Shown here: positions 22,090 through 32,264 of the stretch, one piece after another
Layout of the letters: every line of letters starts with the position of its first letter
How positions within the stretch are numbered: the stretch's first letter is position 1
Assembly: GCA_003550325.1 (NCBI GenBank)
Contig: QKWP01000358.1
Coordinates: forward strand, 158,580 to 222,579
DNA: 64,000 nucleotides
Reading direction: 5' to 3'
Source: Gigaspora rosea
Lineage: Eukaryota > Glomeromycota > Glomeromycetes > Diversisporales > Gigasporaceae
Program-made: the position numbers and the translations under genes
Notes under the pieces: generated by a model
Seen by the model: only the letters and a program-made list of their open reading frames with translations
The model's database searches: none
Told to the model about the DNA's origin: nothing

Positions 22090-22520
22090 TTTAGATTGTT
22101 TCAAATTTTGAGCGAAGATATCCTGACAACCACCAAGCCAAATTCAATGGGCATTTTATGTATGGATTCTATAGATTCATAGGATTCAAAGAAAAAATTT
22201 TATTGAATTTGACTTGGTGGTTATCAAGATATCTTCGCTCAAAGTTTCAAAAAAATTCAAATCGTCTATCAAAATAGAAGCTACGCCAAACTTTTTCAAA
22301 CTTTGAAGATATCTTGATAATCACTAAGTCAAATTCGATTACCGGTAACTCTTTTTATTTAAATCCATAGAATTCAAAGAAAAAAAGTTTATTGAATTTG
22401 ATTTGGTGATTGTCTAGATATCTTCGCTCAAAGTTTTAAATAATTCAAAATATCCATCAAAATAAAAGCTGCGTCACAGACTTTGAGCGAAGATATCTTG
22501 ACAACTACCAAAAAGTCAGA
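22090..22520. repeat. Foldback DNA built from TTTGAGCGAAGATATC arms
   Basis: The arm TTTGAGCGAAGATATCCTGA near 22105 is mirrored by TCAAGATATCTTCGCTCAAA near 22225. Similar arms recur near 22310, 22415 and 22475. The spacers contain a repeated, inverted CCACCAAGCCAAATTCAAT motif and its complement. The block could form two adjacent long hairpins. No coding signal. Confidence 0.7.
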
Positions 22521-22629
22521 TTGCAGTATGGTATGAATGACCAGATCAGCATGAGTATAAAATACCCAATTTATTATTACAGTATTATGGATTAAAAATA
22601 TAGCGATAGCAGGTATTCTACACCCCATA

Positions 22630-23014
22630 GTGATGGATGTCACTTGGTTTTTTTGTGACCTTAGTCATTTAGTCATATGATATTATGTCACGATACACTT
22701 AGTCACTTTGAAGTGACAAAATCACATGTTAATAAAAATAATACTGTATAAAATAATATATGTCACTATGTTACTTAGTCACATGGTCACCTAAGTAGCC
22801 AATAAAAATTAGATTATTTATCAAATTTATAAATTTATATTTCATCTAACAATTTTAGTAGCACAATTAGAGTATAAAATAGTGAATCTATTATTTAAAT
22901 ATATTATATTAAACCTATGCCATGTTATTTCAAAGTTATTTTGGGTTTATAATTATTTAAATGACTAGTCACTTAATTTTTTTAGAGTGACTCATCATGG
23001 TGACTGTCCATCAC
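22630..23014. mobile_element. MITE with GTGATGGA ends, 385 bp
   Basis: The ends GTGATGGATGTCAC and GTGACTGTCCATCAC are inverted with one gap. CCCATA flanks both sides (22624-22629 and 23015-23020). GTCAC/GTGAC words recur through both subterminal regions. The target duplication is short, so superfamily is uncertain. Confidence 0.6.
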
Positions 23015-23557
23015 CCCATATACCATATACCATACTCCATACATATTGGTCTGAAATAAAAAAAATGAAAAGGATAACTATACTGATTAACAGTAATTGT
23101 AAAGTTGATTTTATTAAATTTTGATTCTCATTTCGCGTCCTAATTGGCGGCTATTTTTTTCTTTATTGCGCTTTTTATACTTGTATTATATATGATTTAC
23201 CTATTCTATTTTGACAAATTACAGTATTACATAAAATAACATTCATAATAAAAAATTATAACTATCTTAAACCAATTGAGATGAATTTACATGTGAATCT
23301 TAACGGCAAAAAAAGGCATCTTAATTGGTTAAATGAATCTTAGGAAATATAAAAGACTTTCATGCAACTAATCGGACCATTTCAGTTAAAGGTAAAAATT
23401 ATTTTTGAGGGTACGCTATTGTATCCAGTTATATGTAGTTAACCAAAAAATAAGAATCGTGTGATCAAAAATACTATTATTAATAGTGAAATAGACGACT
23501 ATATAAATAAAAAAAAAATAATAAAGATATTAATGTTGCTCCGGACTATCACATGAT

Positions 23558-23698
23558 CTAGGATGGCATGTCACTATGTTCTGGACATATGTGACATAAC
23601 TTATGCCCAATTGAAAATGGACATATGTCATGCCTGGTAAATGTAAAAAAAATGGACATATGTCCAAAAAAAATTGACATAGTGATGTGCCATCCCTG
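23558..23698. mobile_element. hAT-like MITE, 141 bp
   Basis: The ends CTAGGATGGCATGTCACTAT and ATAGTGATGTGCCATCCCTG are inverted repeats; the right end is a canonical hAT-type CAGGGATGGC. Flanks CACATGAT and CACATGGT (23550-23557 and 23699-23706) form an 8-bp duplication with one mismatch. The interior repeats GGACATATGTC. The next segment to ~23875 carries further GGACAT/AATCCAAAT words, probably another relic. Confidence 0.75.
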
Positions 23699-24117
23699 CA
23701 CATGGTCGTCCGAAGCACAACCTAGTAAACATTTTTGTATTGTTTTTTTTTATTGAGGCTAAATTAGGATGAAGCTCCGAACATTTCAGTAAAGAAAATA
23801 CGGACATTATTTGGATTAATCCATTTGTCAAGTCCAAATAAAATTTTAATTGGACATAATCCAAATGCCTATCATTAATTATCTGAAAGATTTCTTCTTT
23901 TTATATCATATTTAAATATACAAAGTAGTGTATATACTACTGTACTATAATATTGCAGAATAGTACCAGTATTTGATTTTAACAAATGATTTTGCCTGTC
24001 TATGTCATGTGATTTTTGCATGCCTTTTTGCCTTTTGTGGGAGTCTCCAGACTAGTGTTTCGGGCGAAACCTAATTATTTCGCCCGATCCGTATAGGCGA
24101 TATTAATTTCGCCAAAC

Positions 24118-24284
24118 GTTTAAATTTCCGAAATTTCCGAAATTTCGATAAGATCCGAAATTTTGAACTCTATCTGTAATTATCCGAAACTATATTAAAC
24201 ACGTNGTTTAAATTTCCGAAATTTCGATAAGATCCGAAATTTTGAACTCTATCTGTAATTATCCGAAACTATATTAAACACGTG
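24118..24284. repeat. ~80-bp tandem duplication joined by a single N
   Basis: GTTTAAATTTCCG..AAACACGT occurs twice, separated by one N at 24205. The second copy lacks one TTCCGAAA unit but is otherwise identical over its length. Such identity around an ambiguous base could reflect a mis-join of overlapping assembly ends instead of true duplication. Confidence 0.75.
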
Positions 24285-24420
24285 AGTCAAAATCTGGCCA
24301 ATAGTATTTAAGTATTTTTTGTCGCAGATCATAATTTAAAATGAAATCTACATTCTATACTTAACCTGCTAGCCTTCTAAAACCCATTAATATACTTGTT
24401 TATTATAATTTTTTTTAAAA

Positions 24421-24450
24421 CTAACCCTAACCCTAAACCCCTAACCCTAA
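24421..24450. repeat. Interstitial telomere-like (CCCTAA)n tract
   Basis: CTAACCCTAACCCTAAACCC followed by CTAACCCTAA: five CCCTAA-type units in 30 bp, with one or two extra bases. TTAGGG is the common fungal and animal telomere unit. The surroundings are ordinary sequence, so this is an internal tract, not a chromosome end. Confidence 0.7.
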
Positions 24451-25551
24451 AAAATACACCCCAAAAAAATTTGGTTTTTGAGATTTTATACTATCATTTC
24501 ATTTTAATCTGGATTTCATTATGATCTGTCACAATAATTGATGGTTTCTTTTCCCAATGAAAGTAATGAGTAAAATACATACCTTGTGTTGAGCATCGTT
24601 AGTATCAAAGTGAAGATGAGGAATGGTATAACGAATATAAAAATAAAAGTCAAATTTTATGACTTGCCCAGAGTTAGATTTCAAGTAGATACTGGCCATT
24701 TGCTAATCCTAGTAATGTGCCTTAAATTTAATATAATGACAAAACGATATAATTGAAAATTTGTAAAAAATACACTGTGAACGATTTATGAATAGACGCA
24801 TGAAATAAACGTGCATATGAGAGTGTAATTGAATGGAACCTATTTGATAGACTGATAAATATTGAAAAATTGGAGAATTTTGGCTCCAGATTTCCCGTAA
24901 CCTGGTTAAACGGCATGATAAATTTATGGCGGTTATGAACTATCTAACACCGTACACTCAAGGCAATAATAGAAGTCTTCAAGATCTTACCTGGTATATA
25001 ATCTTACAATTTATCTGACTTTGTTAAATCAAAAATTTACACCAGTGCTGATATTTATGATTTGGTATTATTTTGGCAAATATGTCAACAGGACAGAGAT
25101 CTTTGATAATCATGAATTTCGCCCGGATTTGCATCTGGAACTTCTGAGTGTTACGTTGTCCCAAGAACGATTTCATTAAATCTTTTTTTTTTTTTAAGAA
25201 AGTCGAATGTAAGTTACTATAAAGGGATCTATCATCATGCACTTTGTTAGATTCAAAAATTTATGCCAATCTGTATATATATTGGACTATCGGAATATCG
25301 GATTTATATCGGATTTATATCGGATTTTCGTCTTAATTTCGGAATTTAGGATTATCATTTCGGACTATTCATTAAAATCCGAAATATTTCGGAATTGGAA
25401 ATATAATTTAGCCCAAAACATTACTCCAGACACTTACCAATTTGCACCTACCTGGTTAGTGTTAGGGTTAGAGGTTATTTATAGGTTGATTTATATTTTG
25501 TAGGTGCTAAATCACGCGAATGGTAGGGTTTGTCTCGGAAAGTCTACGGAC
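24451..25551. other. Intergenic region without a supported gene
   Basis: AT-rich DNA. Short tandem words ATCGGATTTAT occur at ~25297-25330, with TTCGGAAT/ATTCCGAA words around them, related to the CCGAAATTT sequence near 24.1 kb. The ORFs here (60-88 codons) lack recognisable motifs. Confidence 0.4.
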
Positions 25552-26367
25552 TAGGGATACCGCGGATCTGCGATATCATAATCTGCGCATAAATCAGATT
25601 TTACCGCAGAAGCATATGCGACAGCATATTCGTATATTAGGATGAATTTCGCATAAATAATAAAGCATAATCTGCGCATAAAATGGCCGGAATTAAAGAT
25701 AAGTAATATCAGGTTTATCAATTTTCCTCACCAGTTCTTATTGGACGCATAGAAATCTTGCATGTTGATTGTACGAAACATAAATCATCAGATTTGAAAT
25801 TTCAAATCACGGTACGAATGTTACCGTAAGTAATAAAACATACCATTAAAGCAATATAAAGTTTAACAAGAGACATATATTTTACTAAAATTTTGTAGGA
25901 AATTTTTTGTTAGGATGCAAAAGTAGAGTTGGGTTTCATGCGTGCGCATAATTCCCATGTTTCCAAATCATGCGCAAATTATTCCATCAAAGTTATTTTT
26001 ATTTTTTTTATCATGCATGAATTAATGGTTCAAAAAATGCATTAATGCACATAATTCTGAATCATGCGTATTTTATCCATCTCCACGCAAATGACAGCTT
26101 TGTAACGCGATTCTTTTCATAATTTTATATCACACAGATGCTGTGGTTTTATTGGTAAGTTACTGATGGGTTCAGTAACTTACGATAACGACAATGATAA
26201 AAATTTACAATGATAAATTTGCAACTCTAGTGATCGCATATTTCGCATATTTCTATCTGATCCGCATGATATGTAGCATAATTTTAAAAAATTTATCGCA
26301 TAATTCGCATAATTCGGATTGTAAAGCAGGCAGAATTTGGGATCTATCGCGAAAATGGTGATCCCTA
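25552..26367. mobile_element. Non-autonomous hAT-like element, 816 bp
   Basis: An exact 8-bp target duplication CTACGGAC (25544-25551 and 26368-26375) flanks ends TAGGGATACCGCGGATCTGC and TATCGCGAAAATGGTGATCCCTA. TGCGCATAA/TTCGCATAAT words are repeated towards both ends, as in hAT subterminal motifs. A small palindrome TAAGTTACTGATGGGTTCAG followed by TAACTTA lies near 26160. No transposase. Confidence 0.85.
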
Positions 26368-26439
26368 CTACGGACGTGTACATATCACGTGAGTTTGACG
26401 AACGAATATCACGTGATTTTTAACGTATGGAAGTAGAAT

Positions 26440-27130
26440 TTTCTTAATTTTTGGACGAATTTTCTTGATAAGTGATTCAATGAAAAATTTTTTGAATCAA
26501 TTCTAAGAATTAGCAGAATTTATTTAAAAAATTTTCATCGAATCTATTAAATCGTTGTCGAGAAATTTTCATTCAAAGTCTGGGAAAGTTTCTCCTGAGA
26601 AAATAACCACTACAAAAATTTTTCTAAGCTTTGAACTGACAACTATCCAATAGTATTCGATAAAAATTTTTTTAAATCAATTCCATTAATTAGTAGAATT
26701 CATTTAAAAAGAAATTTATCGAATTCTATTAAGTGGTTGTCGAAAAATTTCGTTCAATGCTTGGAACATTTTCTGAAACCTAAAAAAATAGTCACGGGAG
26801 AAATTTTGAAAAAAATTTTCTCGACAGCTATCTGATAGAATTCGATAAAAATTTTTAAAATAAATTGTATAATTTAGTAGAATTTATTTTAAAAAAATCC
26901 TATGTGTAGTTGTCGAGAAAGTTTCATTCAAAGATCAGAAAATTTTCTGCCATGACAATTTTTTTAGGAAACAGTAGAAATTTTCCTAAACTTTGAACAA
27001 CAATTTCTCGACAACTAATTGAAAGAAATTTTTATATAATTCTACTAATTCGTAGAATTGATTTAAAAAAATTTTTCATTGAATTCTATTAGATAATGGT
27101 CGAGAAACATTGCCCAATAATTAAGAAAAT
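26440..27130. repeat. Array of alternating inverted units (AATTCGATAAAAATTTTT family)
   Basis: A unit containing GATAAAAATTTTTTTAAATC, AATT(C/A)(C/T)A(T/A)(T/A)AATTAG and AGAATT(C/T)ATTTAAAAA, then GTTGTCGA(G/A)AAATTTC, recurs about every 170-200 bp. It is interleaved with reversed versions. Roughly four diverged units fill ~690 bp. Palindromic, non-coding. Confidence 0.6.
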
Positions 27131-27185
27131 TCTCACTTCCGTGTATTGTTTTTTATTGCAATATCAATAAATTATAGTTATTGTA

Positions 27186-27302
27186 TGGATATGTGTGTGT
27201 AAGTTAGTTACACACCGGTTCATATGAAAGCACGTGGCCTTCGTCCACGTGATTGAATATGAATCGGTGTTTAACTAACTTATACATACATATCCATATA
27301 AT
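27186..27302. repeat. Long palindrome (~50-bp arms)
   Basis: TATGGATATGTGTGTGTAAG then TTAGTTA..ACCGGTTCATAT is mirrored by ATATGAATCGGTG..TAACTAACTTATACATACATATCC. The loop contains CACGTGGCCTTCGTCCACGTG, itself a hairpin. It abuts the inverted-repeat-bounded element at 27311-28295. Confidence 0.7.
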
Positions 27303-27310
27303 AACTATAT

Positions 27311-28295
27311 TATCGTATGGGTCTGACGTAACAACCCGTGCGTCACTTAACAATAATAATAATTAAACTATAAAAAAACTTTCGTATTGAATAAACCTTC
27401 GCTGCCCAACAATTGCAATTTAAAAAAAAACACTAACAAATTACAATATTAAAAAGCAACCAACTAATTGATGTCTTCGTTTCTGCCAATTACAATTTAT
27501 TCACTCCAGCCAATTACAATATTAAAAAACACACGACTAATTAGTTTCGTTCTAGTCAATTATAATTTTTTTAAAAATCTTCGTCCAAGCTATTTACAAT
27601 ATTAAAAGATACACAATTAATTGAAGTCTTTGTTCCAACCATTTAAATTTTTTTTTTTAAAAAAACACATTTAACTACTTGTAAAAAAAACAAAAAATTT
27701 ATAATATATCTTCGGCATCCAATCTATTACTATTATAAAAAAAATATTCAGTTAGATAAAAACTTTTGCCCAATCTATTACAATTATAAAAAAATACCCA
27801 ATAATAAAAGTCTTCGCCTAATCAATTACAATTATAAAAAAATACCCAAATAATAAAAGTCTTCGCTTAATCTATTGCAATTATAAAAAACACCCAGATA
27901 ATAAAAGTCTTCGCCCAATCTATTGCAATTATAAAAAATACCCAGATAATAAAAGTCTTCGTCCAATCTATTACAATTATAAAAGAATACTCAGCTAATA
28001 AAAGTTTTCGCCCAATCTATTACAATTATAAAAATACCCAGTTAATAAAAGTCTTCGCCCAATCTATTACAATTATAAAAAATACCCAGTTAAACAAAAG
28101 TCTTTGTCCAATTATAAAAAATACCAAACTCACATATTAATAAATAGTTTTATAGCAAAAACCGAATTCAGTTTTTGCTTGTAAAATAACTAAATTCACA
28201 CCGGTCTATATGAAATGTGTCACATGATTTTCATATAAACCCGTACGATAAGCTTTCAAAAAAAGCACGGGTTGTTACATAAGACCCATACGATA
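27311..28295. mobile_element. Inverted-repeat-bounded element filled with 48-bp tandem repeats
   Basis: TATCGTATGGGTC, TGACGTAACAACCCGTGC at the left is mirrored by GCACGGGTTGTTACATAAG, GACCCATACGATA at the right (28265-28295). Between them about eight units of ~48 bp (27720-28125) carry TAAAAGTCTTCGCCCAATC and TATTACAATTATAAAAAATA, preceded by a looser version of the same words (27370-27660). No ORF spans the repeats. It may be a foldback or MITE-like transposon that captured or amplified a minisatellite. Confidence 0.65.
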
Positions 28296-28630
28296 AATGC
28301 TTTTTTATCGTGTTAAATTGCCCAATTTTGTTATTTTGTCGGGATGTTTCGATGTTTATTCATAGTCTACAATGTCTACAATGGAACTTCTTGGATATTT
28401 CTGTCTTAAAAAAAGTGGCTGCTGTTAGTGTATAGTTACACTAAACACGCCAATATGATTGGTGTATTAAAATAGCTAGCCAATCAAATTTTCGTGTAAC
28501 CTACAATGCATAATAAAATTGTAAAATTGTTTTATAAAGAAATTTCACTAAAAATTGCGGTTTATTATTTTCTAATATTTTCGAAGTTTTTTAGGGTCCC
28601 TGCCGTAGATTGTCTTCCGGCATGTTGTGA

Positions 28631-28822
28631 CAGTGTCTGAAATTGAGTTGCGAAGTCTGCGGACCGCAATAAAATTTAAATTTCCGCAACCAAATTTGAA
28701 GTGCGATGCGGATTTCGCATAACAATTTGCAAAATTTACCTATAAATTTCGGTTAAATGTTTTATGTACAAATATACTGTATTTTTCTTTTTATTTGGTT
28801 GCGGGTCCGCAACTAATTAGAT
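28631..28822. mobile_element. Partial relative of the CAGTGTCTGAAATT MITE (inverted)
   Basis: CAGTGTCTGAAATTGAGTTGC, then GTCTGCGGACCGCAA, matches the reversed right end of 21290-21524. The far side ends in GGTTGCGGGTCCGCAACTAA without the expected CAGACACTG terminus, so it is truncated. Immediately downstream (28835-28925) short TCCAGTG/CACTGGA words recur. Confidence 0.65.
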
Positions 28823-29197
28823 GGAATTGGAAGCGTAATAGCTTCCAGTGAACGAATGTCACTGGACCGTTCCAATGAAGATTTTTTATCACTGGATTGG
28901 AAGTTCCAGTGCTTTTCAGTGACTTCTGACTGGCTCATTCGAATCAATCACCCGTAGTAGTGTATGGAGTAGAGATTGAACTAGGCATAAAATTTAAGCT
29001 CTAGATAATCCGCTCGTTTCAAGAACATTTCTGATCACAAACAGGGTTACTTCTAATAATTTTTGTTATCTGCCATGATTTGACGGATACCAAGATAATA
29101 GCAAATGCATGTGGCCAAAGGCCTCGTGCACTACTATTACTGTATTATACTGTCGATGTCCATGATCTGTATATCATGCCAGATAACCAGAATAACC

Positions 29198-29316
29198 TAC
29201 CGTATTTTCGCGAAATAACGCGCAGGGGTGAAATTATGAATTTTGGCTTAAATTAAGCTTAATTCGGGCCATTATCCGAAATAACGCCCATGCCCGTTAT
29301 TCGCGAAAATACGGTA
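29198..29316. mobile_element. MITE with TACCGTATTTTCGCG ends
   Basis: TACCGTATTTTCGCGAAATA and TATTCGCGAAAATACGGTA are near-perfect terminal inverted repeats around a ~75-bp interior. Diverged relatives occur at 38911-39036, 39270-39341 and 44478-44605, sharing CGCGAAATAACG words. Flanking TA is compatible with a Tc1/mariner-type target. Confidence 0.75.
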
Positions 29317-29401
29317 AGCAATCTGTTTGACCTAGATGTCATGTAAAAATTGACTAATCTATATTATTAAAATGAAATCATTACCCAGATCTTAAAAAAA
29401 G

Positions 29402-29594
29402 TACCGCAAAATACGGACACGTGTACCAGGGTACCTCTCTATGGGGTACGCCGTATTAAGACAATATGGTTTACTATATCTACCTGGGATGATACATATA
29501 GTATGTATAATACCTATGTATCCGGTATAAATCACCAACTGGCTCTTAAAACTGGCAGAGGGTACAATGGTACACGTGTCCATATTTTACGGTA
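29402..29594. mobile_element. MITE with TACCGCAAAATACGGACACG ends, 193 bp
   Basis: The left end TACCGCAAAATACGGACACG, TGTACCAGGGTACC is mirrored by GGGTACAATGGTACACG, TGTCCATATTTTACGGTA. The arms are over 30 bp with a few mismatches. The interior also holds GTAC-rich palindromes. The 63-codon minus ORF inside it is a shadow. Confidence 0.75.
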
Positions 29595-29913
29595 TTAGAT
29601 AATGAGATATTCGAACAAGGATCATTATATTAGAATCTTGAATTAGTATCAAAGGTGAGTTGAAAAAATAGATCTACGTAAATTAGCCAATCGACGAATA
29701 TGTTCCAATTGGAAAAATCATTCCTCTCATTGGATCCGGAAGAGTCTTCTAGTGACAACACCGCCCTAACCTAGCTTTAATTAAAACTATGACTGAACAC
29801 GGAAAATTCTATTACATAACATACTTTAATCCTAACCCCAACATCGTTCTAATCCCATTGAAGATATCAACAAATAAGATTTACTATTGGCACGTGATTT
29901 GTATCACATAATC

Positions 29914-30242
29914 GCAAAGTTGATTTTTCGTTTGCATTACCTACCCACCCCCATTTTTTCAATTTTTTTTTTTTTAGATCCCAATTGTGTTAATTGTTCG
30001 ACTTTTGACATTTAATTTTTTCCGCTATTCTCATCCGGTGCCACCCGATGGAGACCTTAATTTCCCGTAATTGTCTGACTGCCGACACAATTTTTTGATT
30101 CCTTGTGCAAAATGAAAAATTAACCTTGCATAACCTTAGATATGAACATTATTTTATTAATTTACAGTAAATTAAAAAAAAAACCGACCGACCGACTCAA
30201 GTTTTCATATTCCATGTATGCAAAACGAAAAATCAACTTTGC
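29914..30242. mobile_element. Transposon-like repeat with GCAAAGTTGATTTTTCG ends, copy 1
   Basis: GCAAAGTTGATTTTTCGTTT, GCATTAC at the left is mirrored by ATGCAAAACGAAAAATCAAC, TTTGC at the right. The interior (ATTGTTCGACTTTTGACATT, GGAGACCTTAATTTCCCGTA, GACCGACCGACT) recurs in the same orientation at 36715-37047, where the unit interrupts a pseudogene. Confidence 0.75.
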
Positions 30243-30479
30243 GTGACCTATGATATCAATGGTTCAACAAAATAACAAAGGTTCGCATTGTACAGTAAGT
30301 TTAAATAGTTAGGTGAGGTAGGACAATCTTGGGTAATAAATTTAAAGATACATTGTGAGATGTAAAATAAGTTCAATCCAGAGGTGTAAATAGAGTAAAA
30401 GATATAAAGGTATAGTAAAGGTAGGCGAAAAAAGAAGGGGTAAAGGAAATGGGAACGATATGTAAATATAGTTATGATG

Positions 30480-31340
30480 GTAAGAATATACAAGAATTTG
30501 AACTGATTAGATGATAAGTGTTTTTCCGCTTTAATAAGACTTAAAATTTATTTTCATTTTATAACAATCATATTATTATTAATAAAAAATCATATTATTG
30601 TTTAGTAGATTTTATTATAGTATTTCACTTTTGCGTAACTCGCGCAATATTATACTTATGTAGGTTTTCTATTGGAAAATTTTTGAATTGGATAATAATG
30701 ATAACTATCTTTTTTATTGGTCAAAACTGATCAGATTATATAAAAAGTTTTATTCGAGTCAGATAATTTTTGATTGGTTATATCGTTCAAATTGCATAAT
30801 TAGAGATATACAAGTCTTTGAACTGATTAAAAGACAAGTGTATTTTCTTTCACTTTAATCAGACTTACTTTCATATTTTAACAATAAATTAGATTAAAAA
30901 AATATCATTTTCAATAGGATCATATGAAGAAATTGGATTTATTAAAGCATTTCATTTTCATGCACTTCACGAAATGTTATACTCGTGTAGGTTTTCTATT
31001 ATTAGGAAATCTTTGATTTGGATAATATGAAAATTTTTATATTATGGTTTATAAAATCGATCAGATCATATGAAGTTTTATTCGAATCAGATAGTTTTTG
31101 ATTTTTTTCATATAGTTCAGATTACACAATTTAGAGATATACAGTTTTTGGATCGATCGAATAATAAGTGTTACCTTTTTCATTTTAATCAACCTTATTT
31201 TCATTTTACAACAATCATACTGAAAAATTATTATTGTTAAAGCAGGATCATACAATCAAAATTCGATTTCACTATAGTGTTCCACTTTCGTTCAATTCAC
31301 GCAATATTATATTCATATAGGTTTTCTATCCTTGGAGAAT
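30480..31340. repeat. Three tandem copies of a ~325-bp diverged unit
   Basis: Units begin near 30485, 30805 and 31132. Each holds, in order, ATACA(A)GT..TTTGAACTGATTA, GA(C/T)AAGTGT, CTTTAATCAGACTTA, ATTTTA(T/A)CAACAAT-like, TATAGT(A/G)TT(T/C)CAC, TTCACG(C/A)AATATTATA and GTAGGTTTTCTAT. Divergence between copies is considerable, so the duplication is old. No open frame is shared. Confidence 0.7.
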
Positions 31341-32201
31341 TTTTGGTTTTAAGATCTTTCAACTAAACTCTTTTTAGTATAGCGCAGTTTAGTTGGCTAA
31401 TAAACGTATAAATGCGGAAATAAGAATTTGATTATATCGGTATTCCAAAATTAGTAGCTATTTCATGGCTTAACACAAGTATTAATAGAATAATAGAATA
31501 ACGTATAGAAAGGCTTCTATAAAAGTGCGATTTAGGTTACAATTTCTATAATAAACTCTAGATTAACCAAGTCAATATTAAAAATAATTTATTCTGTTCT
31601 GGAGGTTTATTCATTTTTTATTAATTGTTTGACCCGATACATACTATACAAATGAATGAATAGAAGTATAAAAAAAATACTCTATTTAACTTATAAATAA
31701 GATTTAGAATAGAATGAAATTGTTATTATCAAAACTTATGATCCGAAACATTTTGATGAGCATAAATAAACCTTATTCTAATTAAAATTGAACGAATATA
31801 ATAAAAGTATTCAGGATAAATGAAGATCAAATTGGTAATTCAGGACTATTCAAAAAAATGTTGTCGATTAAGTTTTTATTGGTAATGTCACATGAGTACG
31901 AAGTTGGTTTTTTTTTGCAACAGTCGTTCGTAGAAGAGCGAAACGGATCAAAATCAACAATAGAACCTACTGCGTATAAAATGATTTCAAGTCCGTGATA
32001 CCTATAATTTCCTTTAATAGCCATTTTTTGATAAAAAAAAAAAGGTAATGCATCTAATCCAAAAAAAAACCAATTTCAGATTCAAATGTTTAAAACTTGT
32101 AGCACAAATACGAAAGAGCTTTTTGAGGGTGGTAATTTTTGAGACGCTTTCCATTTCGATTTGGCCCGTTTTGCGCCATCACTGTCAATCTTTTGGTGCA
32201 T
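31341..32201. other. Intergenic region upstream of inositol monophosphatase
   Basis: No gene was accepted. A 65-codon minus ORF at 31827-32024 (MAIKGNYRYHGLEIILYAVG) ends close to the phosphatase promoter and could be a small divergent gene, but no homology or splice partner was recognised. Confidence 0.35.
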
Positions 32202-32264
32202 TATAAAAACGATCCGACAATCACATTTTCAGCCTTGATTTCTTATTCTCCTTTTCAAGAAAAA
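32199..32264 (+). promoter_or_regulatory. Putative TATA box and short leader of the phosphatase gene
   Basis: TATAAAA at ~32202 lies about 63 bp before the chosen ATG at 32265, with a pyrimidine-rich stretch (TTTCTTATTCTCCTTTTC) between them. This is the layout of a core promoter; no transcript evidence is available. Confidence 0.35.

Noticed and set aside
27720-28125. Regular 48-bp repeats resembling a CRISPR array
   Set aside because: Units are contiguous with no unique spacers, the genome is eukaryotic and no cas genes are present; it is a minisatellite.
31827-32024. 65-aa minus ORF upstream of the phosphatase gene
   Set aside because: No motif, no splice partner and no codon-usage contrast; left as unproven.
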